NCBI GenBank assembly: GCA_013076295.1
Contig: RQOL01000882.1
Coordinates: 1,116,001 to 1,180,000 of the forward strand
Direction: 5' to 3'
From: Sanderia malayensis
Taxonomy: Eukaryota; Cnidaria; Scyphozoa; Semaeostomeae; Pelagiidae
DNA: 64,000 nt
Below the pieces are notes generated by a model. The model did not search any database. It saw nothing but the letters and a program-made list of their open reading frames with translations, and was not told the origin of the DNA. Of this stretch, positions 1 through 11,900 are shown in pieces (within the stretch, counting starts at the first letter, position 1; every line of letters begins with the position of its first letter). The position numbers and the translations under genes were made by a program.

Positions 1-110
1 GCTTCTACATACGTTGACCTTCTATGACCCTAATTGACCCTTCTAATTTTTATGACCTATGTCCTAAATTGCTGTGTTCATAATTTGTTGTTATTGTTCT
101 CTTATTTCAG

Positions 111-3100
111 CCTCCCACCAGGCCGAGACAGAGATAGCCGCCCTAACATCGAGCGAACGAAGCCACTGGGCTAAGATCAGAAAGGATTACTTTGCTGAGG
201 GTAGCAATCGGGATTCCCTAAACACAATCGAAGAATCATTGTTTGTGGTAAGCTGTTCATTTCTGCACTGGTCGCAATTGATTAATCGATTAATGGATTC
301 ATGGATTTCTCCGGATTCTTTCCGATTCTTCTGATTTTGAATCTCTTTACTCTTCCATTCACTCGCGCTCATGCCCATGCATACTATACATACATACATA
401 CAAACATACTATACATACAAACATACATACATACTATACATACATACTATACATACTATACAAACATACCATACTGATGGGAGAATTACTTGGTTTGGAT
501 TCATTTAGATTCATGTTGGATTCGTTTGGATCCATTTTGGGGCTTCAGGATTGTTTGAGATTGATTAGTTTTTCCGATTCTAGTGCTTTACTTTACGATT
601 TTCGATTATTTTACGATTTTAGTGCTTTATTTAGCTTTGTTTTGACTTCCCTTGGAGTTTTCACAAATGCATCAAGTTATTCTAGATGTACTTTGTTTCT
701 TTTAAGTTTTTTGGATTCTTCCAGATTCTTCATGCCATTCTTCCTGTTTGCTTTATTGGATCTTATCTTCACTTTAGGATTCTTCCAGGCCTTCTATCCA
801 ACTCTTCTGGTTCTTTAAGAACTGATCTGGTTCCTTTAATGGTCCCCGCCCACCTCTTTGCACCCCCATCTCACCCCACAACATTAGCCAACCAACGTCC
901 AATCACTCATCTAGTTACCAATCCCTCTCCCCTTGCAGCTTGTACTCGAAGACAAGTCATTCCCAGAGGTCTCGGACCGAGCCAAGTACCTCCTCCATGG
1001 CGACGCCAAATCAGTTTGGTACGACAAAAGTTTCAACATCGTCGCGTTTACTGACGGGAGGATCGGCTTGAATGCTGAACACGGCTGGGCAGATGCGCCT
1101 GTAATTGGGCACATGTGCGAAAGCGTCTTTACACAAGAGTACGTGGATTACCACTGTTTGTTTTGTTGTTTATCCGACGCGGGCACCTATGTTCCAGGAC
1201 GGGCACTTTTACTCCCGGTCGGGCACCTATGCTATCAGGTCGGGCACCTATGCTCGAGGTCGGGCACATCATAACTTTGCATTGTCCCAGCAGATTAGCT
1301 GAAGATAAATTGCGTTGAAGTGTAAGGATCGCCTGCTGGCTATGTTCCTCATCTCTTGCTCGCAAATTTCAAGGAATAAAGGTTGGGAAGCACAGCTAGT
1401 TCCTCCCACTTTTATCCCTCCCAATTTCATTTACTTTTGAATTCATTTAATTTTCGTAGATTTCTTTACCGTGTATACAATGACCATGGCCTATGCAAAC
1501 CGTTCGGTGGCTACGCGGAGAAGACCTTTAGAAGAACTAAAGCGGGAATCACCCCGCAAAGGCTCTACTGGGACATCACCCCATCTCTCGCAAAAGTCAT
1601 CACCGATGCTCGAACCTTCGCCTTAAAGGTAATGTTGTTGTTGTTGTTGTTGTTGTTTAGCTAATTGTTGCTGTGTTGTTTAAATTTCAGTCTATTTTTT
1701 ACTATCCTCACTTTATTAATCCACCTTCTTCATCCAAACATCTGCTTTCTCTATTAAACTACTCTAACTATTAGACGATCTATTAAACCATTATTAAACT
1801 ATCCTTTCTATTAAGATATTTTCACTATTAAACCATTCTCTCTATTAAAGGGCCCTCTCTATTAAACCACTCTCTTTATTAAACCATCCTCTCTATTAAA
1901 CCATCTATAACACCATCCTCTCTATCAAACTATCCTCTCTATTAAACCATCTTTTTTATCAAACATCCTCTCTATTAAACCATTATCTCTATCAAACCAT
2001 CCTCTTTATCAAACCATTCTCTCTATTAAACCACCCTTTCTCTCTAACAAGTCATCATCTCTATTAAACCATCTTCTTTGTTAAACCATCCTCTCTATTA
2101 AACCATCCTCTTTATCAAATCATTCTCTCTATTAAGCCATCTTCTCTGTTAAACCACCCTCTCTATTAAACCACCCTCTCTATTAAACCATCTTTTCTGT
2201 TAAACCACCCTCTCTAACAAGCCATTCCATATCTTTTGTTGCTTAGAATAATGATGACTTGGAGATTGATGTCAGATGCCATTCTGCTTTTGGTAAAGGC
2301 TACATCAAAACTTGCAAGGTAGAAAAATCTGAGAAATTTATTTTTCATGTCTGATGCTATTTCTTTTCCAACATTTTGTGCCCTGTGACTTTAATTGACG
2401 CTTACGCTTATTGGCTTTAATGGGTGCTGTGCTTCACTAATGACCTCTGACCTACGACCCTAATTAGTGTGACATTTTATGACTCATGACATCTTGTGAC
2501 CTATGGCCCTCTATTCATTTATTATCTGTGATCCCTAGCCCTAATGGATGTTCATTGTTTATGACCCTTGACCTTTCATGACCTATGACCCTAGTTGGTT
2601 TTTCATTTATCTGTGATCCCTGGCTCTAACGAGTGTTTATTGTAACATTCATGACCATTGACCTCTCATGACCTTTACTTGCAGATGAGTCCGGATGCCT
2701 TCATCCAAATCGCTTTGCAAATGGCCTATTTCAAGGACTCCGGCGGCAATTTCGCCCTCACCTACGAATCCTGCATGACCCGACTGTTTCTTCACGGACG
2801 AACCGAAACAGTTCGCTCATTCTCACAAGAGGTCAAAGATTTCATTCTGTACGTATCATAACCCCCTGGTTTATCCAACTCATCGCATTCACTAACACAA
2901 TATTCTAAAGCATGATCAGGGGTGTGATATACCGTATTTCCCCTATTTAGCGCCACCCTCTTTTAACCGCCCCCTCAAATAAGCGCCCACCCTAAATTCA
3001 AACAGTGTGAAATAAGCGCCCCCTTCTAATAAGCACCCACCCAATTTTCCAAGCTATTTAATAAATACTGTATCCGTTTCTTTATCGTTTCACCCCCGGA

Positions 3101-5766
3101 TTTTCCAACCCATTGCATTCACTGACACAGCATTCTAAAGTATGATCAGGGGGTGTGATGTATTGGTTTCTTTGTAATCTCACCCCCGGATTTTGCAGTC
3201 AGTGCTTATTGATTAACATTGCGATCTTTTACCTTGACTGGGGTGACTTTTGTTCCAGGTCTTTGAATGATGCCAATGTTTCTGTGCAAGACAAGATCTC
3301 TTTATTGCAACAAGCTGCTAAAATGCATCAGGTATTGTCATCACGACACGACACGACACGACACATTTATATCATGACACGATCTTTTTCTTTGTTCATT
3401 TATTTTGTTTTCTCTTTAATACTTTTAATCTATACGTTTCTGGCTTATACCTTTTCCTTTATAATTGTTATATTCCTTCATTTTTTATGTTCCTTCATTT
3501 ATTATATCCTTTCATTTATTATATCCCTTCATTTATGATATTCCTTCATTTATGATATTCCTTCATTTGTTATATCCCTTCATTTATGATATTCCTTCAT
3601 TTATTACACTTTTTTTCTTTAATAAGCAACTAGACTTTGGTCCAGCCCTGAAAGTTGCTTAGAATTTTGGATATTTTAGCCCTCAAAGTTGCTTGAAAGT
3701 TGCTTTAAATTGTTTGTACCTATAACAGCCTCTCCTGGCCCCAGGGTACCACTCCTAAGTTTGTGGGTCAAAATCATCAATTGTAACGCTTACAACACAA
3801 GACTTAAGAGACAGTAAGTGTAAACATGTTAGTCAAGAACTTCAACAGCACAGTGAACATTCGTGCCTAGTTTTAGCATGTTAAAATAAATGACGTTTGA
3901 ATTCTTATTTGCTAACAGTAATTCAATTGAGCCCTCGAGTTGCTTAATGTTAGGGTCAATCCAGCCCTAGTTGCTTATTGAGTTGTTGCTTATTAAAAAA
4001 AGCGTATATTCCTTCATTTAATCAATGGCATATACTGCATCTGTCTCTTGCTAATCTGCTCATACATATCTTACTATCCTTGTATAACTCAACACCCTTC
4101 TATCATTTACCAATAGAGAACATACCGTGATTGTATGAGTGGTAATGGCATTGATCGGCACCTTTTTTCACTTTTCGTCATCAGCAGAGGTCAAGGATAC
4201 GTGAGTACCAAATCATCATTATTGTTATTACTTGATTAGTGGTTGGAAGAAATTATTCCATAACCGGTGCTATCTCTGAATTATCCCATGAAGCCCTCTG
4301 ATTTGCTGCAATTCTGATTTTCGTGCTTACGCTGTCATCAGGCAGATTTAATCCGTTTTTCAATAAATTCTACTTAATTCTATATACAGCTCTACACACA
4401 TGTGTATTGAGCACTATTCAACGGTGTTTGCTACAAATTTCTCTTATCATTATTATCATTAATATTGTTATTATCATTATTATTATTATTATTAAACAGA
4501 AGTACTTCGGGAAATACACATATCTTTGTCGTTTGTGACTTTAAGTTGTCTGATGAGTGATGTCTGATCACTTTAAGTTGTCTTTAAGTTAAAGGAATTG
4601 TCTGATGGTCGCATGAAAGCATGCAGCTTAAAGTCACAACAAAGATATGTGTATTTCTCTGTGATAAGTCTACTTCTGTGTCTTTGCTCTGCCCACGGCA
4701 TAGAGCACTGTTTTACCCAGTACAGACAAACAAGATAACATTTATTGTGATTATTATTATTGCTATTATTATTATTATCATCATTGGAAGTCAAACCCCC
4801 TCTTTTGAGAGCCTTTTCTCTGTATCAAGATTTACTCCTTACGATTCGTTTCCTTCTAAATTTCTATTGTTGATTTTTGTTATAAACATCTCATCTTAAT
4901 ATCATCAGTTCGGTGAATTATACAGTTGATTGGGATTTGAAGACATGCAATTGTAAATGTTGTTGTTGCTGTTACAGGACAGTGCGTTTTTGCATGATGC
5001 CTTGACGTTGCCATGGACACTGTCGACCAGCCAACAACCACAACAACAGATGAATCGTGGGTTTGACATTGGGATACCTGAAGTCAGAGAGACGGTGAGT
5101 CTGTTTAGCTCAACAGAACTGGTTTCAACTTGTCTCAACCGGTTTAAATCTGTCCCAATTTCAAGAGGACTGATTTGAACTTGTCTCAACTGGTTTTATT
5201 TTGTCTCAACTGGTTTTATTTTGTCTCAACTGGTTTTATTTTGTCTCAACTGGTTTAAGCCTCTCTCGATTTCAAGAGGACTGATTTGCACTAGTCTAAA
5301 ACTGTCTTAAAATTGTCCCAAGTGGTTCAAACCTGTCCCAGTTTCAAGGGGACTGATTTGAACCAGTTTCAGCGTGGTCTAAATACCATGAAACCTGTAT
5401 GAACCAGTTTGCTCAAGTACCAGAAAACTTGTTGAAACTAGTTTGATTTTTTTCTGAGCTCAATTCATCCGTTTCAACCCAGCCTTAGTCCATCTAATTA
5501 TAATCATTCAGATCACATAAATCCGAAATGTTTTTCTCCCTCCCACCTATTAGATCAGTCCGGGCGGTGGCTTTGGTCCGGTGGCTGACGATGGCTACGG
5601 TGTTTCATACATGGTTCCGGATGACCGGATCATCTATTTCCATATATCATCAAAGCTCTCTTCGCCAAAGACCAGAGCGTCGAGATTCATGGGAAACGTA
5701 TTTGCAAGTCTGTCCGAGTTGAAATCACTGCACGAAGCCGCAAAGTTAACCCGGACGGCAAAATAA
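111..5766 (+). CDS. CPT1: Carnitine O-palmitoyltransferase 1, 3' part (nine exons)
   Basis: CPT1 transfers long-chain acyl groups from CoA to carnitine at the outer mitochondrial membrane, the controlled step of fatty-acid import. Exons: 111-247, 939-1138, 1460-1628, 2247-2318, 2685-2848, 3259-3331, 4117-4200, 4978-5094 and 5554-5766 (TAA), all with GT-AG borders and matching phases; together about 408 residues, roughly the C-terminal half of a ~770-residue CPT1. The 5' exons, including the membrane-anchor region, lie before the window. Visible motifs: [11 protein letters not shown] with the catalytic His (exon 2), RTETVRS (exon 5), GNGIDRHLF (exon 7), [10 protein letters not shown] (exon 8) and [16 protein letters not shown] (exon 9). 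These fit CPT1 better than CPT2 or carnitine acetyltransferase. No break is seen. The paralogue (1A, B or C type) cannot be told. Introns carry minisatellites and a MITE. Confidence 0.93.
1735..2225. repeat. 17-bp minisatellite in CPT1 intron
   Basis: Degenerate tandem copies of a 17-bp unit of the form ATTAAACCATCCTCTCT fill most of the intron between exons 1460-1628 and 2247-2318. The pyrimidine-rich strand is on +. The same unit recurs at 10413-10610, 10803-11330 and 14085-14610. Confidence 0.9.
2865..3190. repeat. Direct repeat flanking a GC-rich MITE-like block
   Basis: A ~65-bp segment at about 2865-2930 (containing CATTCACTAACACA and TGATCAGG) recurs at about 3100-3165 with a few changes. 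Between the copies is a block rich in AATAAGCGCCC words, similar in style to the MITEs elsewhere in the window. It lies in a CPT1 intron. Confidence 0.6.
3607..4004. mobile_element. ~400-bp MITE, family A, with TA flanks
   Basis: The ends are an inverted repeat, CACTTTTTTT at the left and AAAAAAAGCG at the right, and the element is flanked by TA on both sides. The interior has several AGTTGCTTA words in both orientations. A second copy is at 44446-44845. There is no coding capacity, so it is a non-autonomous element that probably used a Tc1/mariner-type transposase. It lies in a CPT1 intron. Confidence 0.75.
5178..5262. repeat. 20-bp tandem repeat
   Basis: Four copies of TTGTCTCAACTGGTTTTATT-like units lie in the last CPT1 intron, inside a wider stretch (5095-5470) of related CAACTGGTTT words. 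Confidence 0.85.
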
Positions 5767-5867
5767 GTAACCGGATTGAGAAATTGGATGATGAGTGGTT
5801 TTGTTGAGCGTTGTTTTTGATGATGTAGGTTTTTATTGGAAAGAGAGGAATTCGATATTGCAAGCCT

Positions 5868-6540
5868 GCCCTTGTTGAACTGCTTCATAGTATACAATTA
5901 ACCCTCAAATAACGAGCTTCACTGTATATAGCAAACTAAACATGTGGTCCCTTGTTCAACTGCTTCATAGTATACAATTAACCCTCAAATAACGAGCTTC
6001 ACTGTATATAGCAAACTAAACATGTGGTCCCTTGTTGAACTGCTTCATAGTATACAATTCACCCTCATATGACGAACTTCACTGTATATAGCAAACTAAA
6101 CATCTGGTCCCTTATTGAACTGCTTCATAGTATACAATTCACTCTCAAATAACGAGCTTCACTGTGTATATCAAGCTAAGCATCTTGTCCCTTGTTGAAC
6201 TGCTTCATAGTACACAATTAACCCTCATATAACGAACTTCACTGTATATAGCAAATTAAACATCTGGTCCCTTATTGAGCTGTTTCATAGTATACAGTTA
6301 ACCCTCAAATAACGAGCTTCACTGTATATAGCAAACTAAACATGTGGTCCCTTGTTCAACTGCTTCATAGTATACAATTAACCCTCAAATAACGAGCTTC
6401 ACTGTATATAGCAAACTAAACATGTGGTCCCTTGTTGAACTGCTTCATAGTATACAATTCACCCTCATATGACGAACTTCACTGTATATAGCAAACTAAA
6501 CATCTGGTCCTTTGTTGAACTGCTTCGTGGTACATAACAA
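5868..6540 (+). repeat. 80-bp tandem repeat array (R80), eight to nine units
   Basis: The array begins about 100 bp after the CPT1 stop. Each ~80-bp unit contains GAACTGCTTCATAGTATACA, ATATAACGAACTTCACTGTA and ACTAAACATCTGGTCCCTTG. The block at about 5952-6115 is almost identical to that at about 6352-6512, 400 bp or five units away, so part of the array was duplicated as a multi-unit block. A lone degenerate unit lies at 9775-9832. Confidence 0.93.
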
Positions 6541-8337
6541 GAAATAATGCGCTCATGACACATGCGCACTTCAAGTTTAGAGCCAAAATATTAATTCACG
6601 CATGCGTAAAAACTGTACCAAGGCTTGTTATATCTGAATTCCTCTATTTTTATTTTCTTTGTTTTTGCATGTTTGTAACCTGGATTATTTTTGTTTGGTT
6701 TTCAAAGATACAAACACCTCCAATTAGTATGGAAATTCACGTCAAAATGTTATTGGCTACGAATCTTTCAGCCTTACTTTTTGATTTCGCCATTTTCTCG
6801 CGTGTTTTCGAGTTGAACTTCGCAATTTCAAACAATTTCATTTCTTCTTTGAGTTTAACCATGTTTTTATTCTTGGTTTGTGTTGATGTAATCCAGAGTT
6901 GAAGCCCAATTTTATGTACTTTTCTCAATCCCTCCTTAGTTTCACTTTTTATTTGTTTTATAATGCGTTTGAGCTAACAATGAAAGTTTATTTAAATAGT
7001 TTTTGAAAACTTTTCAATTTATTGACAGTTCAAATGTTTTTATGTTCGTAATCGTCAATTTCACTGGAATTATTGTCCAATTAAAATATAGTCTATTGTT
7101 CTCATAAAATTGTCGAACGTAAAATATTTTAGTCTTTAAAAATATGTTTGTTATGGAAGTGTATTTCGTGTGTTATTATTATAAAGTTAAATTCAAAGTT
7201 GTTTTTCTTGTTATTCTGTCCTTTATCAACTCTTTAGAGTTTGGTTAAATATTTGTTAGCTATTTTTTCGCTTTTATACAAAGCGCCGAAATAGAACTTG
7301 AAGTATTGGGATTTGTTTATCAAGGAAGCAACTTTGCGGTCTTCAAGGTTTTCTACCGGCATCAGTATTATACATGTGTTGAATTGCTTTATAGAATTGA
7401 ATAAAAGTAAGTTTTCCTCGTAAATAGAAGTAAAATAATAAATAGAAAGGTGGAGGTAAGTAAGTAAAATTTTGATAAGTTTATAGTTTATTTTACAGGC
7501 AAGGAAAACATACACCGTAAATGGACAAGGAACCAAAGCAAACATATGACCAGAGGACTTATTAAGAAAAATTATTTTCTTGTGGTAAGAGTAGAACAAT
7601 TGTTACTTTGTGTTTTTGTCTTACAGGGCTGAGAATTGTCTCAAACTGGTCCGAAGGCCCTAATTAGTATGTTTCGACTATTTGTTAGCCATATTTCTGT
7701 CTATTTCAAAATTTCATTTTGGGAATTCGAACGTTCATGGAGTATATACATAAAGTAATTCACTTATTGCAGCCAGCCAGCCTTATTACTTAGTATGTTT
7801 CGATTCTCTACGAGTCAATCTTCCAATTATTTCTAAACTTTTGCAACTTGTCCACACGTATACACATAGTAATACACGGCTATCTACAACTATCCGCTAT
7901 ATAAACTCGTTTACACGTTTTTTATTTTATAAGAAACCTAGCTCAAGCCCTACTAGTAAAAGTTTCTTAAATTTTATATTGTTTTCTATTGTTAAGGAAA
8001 ACAATAGAACAAGGGAATCTGTTGTAATTTAACACAAGTTCCCAATCATTTACATAGAGTGTTGCCATTGAGGCGTTTGCAGCCCATGTATCTCCATCGC
8101 CTGCGCAGTTTCTCGTGTTGCTTTATGCGCAGTTTCCTTATCGATTGCTATAGAGTACAGATCACATTGCAAGGTAGAAAACAAAAACAAACGAAGATCA
8201 CATCGTCACTTCATTGTTAAACATATCAACTTTAAATATCGAAATAACATTCACAAGTTGCAAAGCTACGATACGACACGATTCAAATAAATCCAAGTAG
8301 TAAAATATTATAAAATTATAAATTCTATTTTAGCAGG
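6541..8337. other. Gene-free AT-rich spacer
   Basis: No convincing exon on either strand; the reading frames are short and of low-complexity composition. A fragment at about 7907-7975 (TTTTATAAGAAA, then AAGTTTCTTAA) matches the left part of the MITE at 44290-45075, so it is a decayed copy. Most of the rest lies downstream of the COA6-like gene on the minus strand. Confidence 0.6.
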
Positions 8338-8595
8338 TTATTTTGATTTTTTAACATTCGTCTGGTCGTCGTAAACAGCTCCGTGCTTTTCGAGCTTCTC
8401 TTTAAAAGCCTCGTAAGCAACTTTCTTGTCAAAATGCTTGATCCAAGATGGAGGACAAGAGGCTTCGTAATGTTTCAGAAGTTCTTCGCATTTTTCAGGC
8501 TCGTCATCATTTGCTGACCGACTTTGCTTGCATGCGTAGTATGCATCGCGTGCCTGCCAACACGCATGCCGTTGCTTGGAATCTGGTGCAGGCAT
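8338..8595 (-). CDS. COA6: Cytochrome c oxidase assembly factor 6 homologue
   Basis: The product is 85 residues on one exon. COA6 acts in the mitochondrial intermembrane space, where it helps deliver copper to, and reduce, the CuA site of cytochrome oxidase subunit 2. The defining feature is visible: a CX9C motif (C-WQARDAYYA-C) followed by CX10C (C-EELLKHYEAS-C), the COA6 pairing, inside a helical hairpin, then a Lys-rich tail. The start at MPAPDSKQ is chosen because the length fits the family; an in-frame ATG ten codons upstream gives a hydrophobic extension not expected for this family. The gene is divergent from NTAQ1 with about 395 bp between start codons. Confidence 0.92.
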   Translation of the reverse strand: MPAPDSKQRHACWQARDAYYACKQSRSANDDEPEKCEELLKHYEASCPPSWIKHFDKKVAYEAFKEKLEKHGAVYDDQTNVKKSK

Positions 8596-8989
8596 TTTGA
8601 AAATGATGAGCGTTAAAAAAAACAAGGTGTTGTAAAGGTTAGAAGTTCGACCTCGAGTTTGGCTCTTTCTTTGCAGATGAAGTCGAGATATAAACCATAT
8701 AACACCAGTGTCGTTAACGTAATTATTCTTTATGTCTTCAAAGCGATGCTTTCTTCAAACAGAAGTCAATTCCTGATAATAAACCCAGCAATTTTAAACT
8801 CTAAACACATAAAACACTAAAAATAAACAAAATGGCTGACTCTCGTAGCTCTCTTTGATTAGCCTCGTGTTTATATCACCTGCTGCATTTGCCTCGTTTT
8901 GATATTTTTCAATTACGTCATCGGTGTGGACATGATTTTATCATGTGGTGTTTTTTTTTATTATTTTCCCTCAGCAATGAAAAAGATGA
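8596..8989. promoter_or_regulatory. Shared COA6/NTAQ1 intergenic promoter region
   Basis: About 395 bp separate the two divergent start codons, so both promoters must lie here or inside the 5' UTRs. I see no convincing TATA box for either gene. An out-of-frame upstream ATG (ATGAAAAAGATGAATGTCTGA, beginning about 8977) overlaps the NTAQ1 start at 8990 and could lower its use in favour of the in-frame ATG at 9029. Confidence 0.55.
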
Positions 8990-11900
8990 ATGTCTGAGTT
9001 GAAAAGTCGCCAGGGTTTTCTCAATAAAATGCAAAGTGAACATAATTCAAGGCGCTCCAAACCAAAAGACCTAACTCCATCCAGCTGTTTGTACACTAGC
9101 TGTTATTGGTATGTATATCATGACTTAAATAAAACGCCACGGTATATCATTGAAGCCAAAATGTTCGCGAACTTTATTGGGGACTGTCATTATTGTAGCA
9201 AATGTTGTTCACCACGTTTCTCACAGTTTTTACGGTTCTTTCGCTCCTTAGTTCCACTTAACGCTTTCAAATTTATAAAATGAATTCTAAATGTAATTAA
9301 AGAGAATTATTTGATGCACGGATGAAGTTGTACTATTTTTCATTTTGGTGCCTCTTCCTCTTTGATAGATTTCCATGTGTTCACAATTTTTTGTTTACGT
9401 TAAACCGGCTTCACTTGTCAACAGCGTCGTTAGCGAAAGGCTAACTAAAGAGTTGTGTAAATAAACAAGGAAGCGATAAATGAAATTCCCAGTTAAATCT
9501 TTATTTTATTCTTAATTTTCGAAGCGTATGGTTAAGTTAATAGTTTAAGGAATACAGGTTATTTTGTTTGTAGAAGTGTGTTGCGTGACCAACAAGAACT
9601 TCAGATCAATGAATTCTGAAGTTTGTCTATGCCCAATTTGTGCTCAGAAATTTATAGGGATATTTTATGCTGAAATTGTGAATTGGATAAGAAAAATACT
9701 GGGCCAAATAAACTTTCTTGTAAAAATTATTTCCATTTTGATAGGAACTTTTTAAATCAGAGATTTCCAAGTGAAAGCAAACTAAGTATCTGGTCCTTTG
9801 TTGAACTGTTTCATAGTATTCAGTAATAGCCTTGGAATTCTCACAAATTTATAGCTGACACAAATTCCCACATCCATTACCTCAAACTTACCCAAGGAAA
9901 TTAAATTTTGCTCAAAATATTTATCTGTCAGCATATAATATAAAAATAATTAGGTATTCTTGGCATAACATTACACCTCTAGCAATACAAAAGAAGGCTT
10001 TAACTAATGTTTAATTAAATAATTAATGTGTAAGTACAACTGAATTACTTTTTGCAGTGAGGAAAATGTTTGGAAACTCTGTGAACGAATCCGTGATGAA
10101 GAAATTGATGATCTAAAAGAATATTATGCTGTGTTTATTTCAAATTCAACAAAACAGGTATATAAGTTTCCAAAGTTATTGATTTTTAAATCTCTTTAAG
10201 ATTCAGCGACACTTTTTATTTACCATCTTTGTTAAAGATGATGATTATCTTTATTATTGTTTTTCTTATTTTGTTTTGTTATTAACATTGATTTTTTGCT
10301 TTTGAATTTCAAGATTCCATTATGGATGCAGAAGCAAAGTAAAGATCCTTTAACTCCTGTCATTTGGGTAAAAATAACCTTTATTTTTTTGATAAAATGA
10401 TTGTGAAAGCAAATCATCCTCTCTATCAAACCATCCTCTCTGTTAAACCATTCTCTCTATTAAACCACCCTCTCTATTAAACCATCCTCTCTATCAAACC
10501 ATCCTCTCTATTAAACCATTCTCTCTATTAAACCATCCTCTCAATTAAACCATCTTCTCTATTAATCTATCCTTTTTCTTTAGCTATCTTTCTTTATCAA
10601 ACTATTTTGTTGCTTTTTAAAGGACTATCATGTTATTCTGGTTCAAAAGCCCCAAGCAAAAGAGTCATGCGTTTATGATCTGGACTGCATCCTACCTTTT
10701 CCTTGTTCCATTGTTGATTATGCTAATCAAGTACTCCGAAGCAACAAGGCTTTAAAGCGACAATACCACAGGTCTGTTTCAAGATTTTGTCATCGTTTTT
10801 AACCCATCCTCTCTATTAAATCAACATTTTTATTAAACCATTCTTTCTATTAAATCATCCCCTCCATCAAACCATTTTCTCTATTAAACCATTCTCTTTA
10901 TTAAACTATCCTTTCTATTAAACCATCTATTAAACCCTCCTCTCTATTAAACCATCTTTTCTATCAAAGCATCTTCTCTATTAAACCATCCTCTCTATTA
11001 AACCATTCTCTCTATTAAACCATCCTCTCTATCAAATCATCCTCTCTATTAAACCATCCTCTCTATCAAACCATCCTCTCTATCAAACCATCCTCTCTAT
11101 CAAACCATCCTCTCTATTAAACCATCTTTTCTATCAAAGCATCTTCTCTATTAAACCATCCTCTCTGTTAAACCATCCTCTCTATTAAACCATCCTCTCT
11201 ATCAAACCATCCTCTGTATCAAACCATCCTCTCTATTAAACCATCTTTTCTATAAAACCTTACTCTCTATTAAACCCTCCTCTTTATTAAAACATTCTCT
11301 CTATCAAGTTATCTTTTTTATTAAACCATCTTCTTTATTTGTTTATTTTCTGTTATTTTTAGGAAATTTCGTGTAATACGAGCAGATGTTTTCCTGTCCA
11401 ATTTCGCTTCAGACCGCTCGCACATGAAAAAGCCCAACGGCGATTGGATGAAAGAGCCACCCGACTACCCACCAATCAGAACCGCTGGTGAGTAATCACG
11501 TGATTTATCACTCTCTTTATTCTTTGTCGCGAAGTTTCGAAACTTCGAAATCGAATGAAGATTTCGATCAAATTTCAATTTCACCAGCAAATGTCGTTTT
11601 CACATCTTCACAGAAATAAAATTCATTTTTCGCTCTTCCTCACTAGTGCCTTTTTGTTTAATCTATTAGAATCTTCCTATTAAACTACTTTCTCTATGAA
11701 ATGCTTATTAAATGCAATTTGAAACGAGTTGATGTTGGAAAGAAGTTATTTTCCCATGTTTTGCATAGTTAACTTCATTTTTGATACGACAAAACGGTTA
11801 TGGATCCATTGATATCGTCCACGTACCGTAAATCCTCTAATAAGCCCCAACCTTCGAATAAGCCCCCATCCTAATAATCGTTTGCAAGGATATTGAGCCC

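Noticed and set aside
6555..6902. 115-residue plus-strand frame, Phe-rich
   Set aside because: No homology, no splice signals, AT-rich composition typical of random open frames here.
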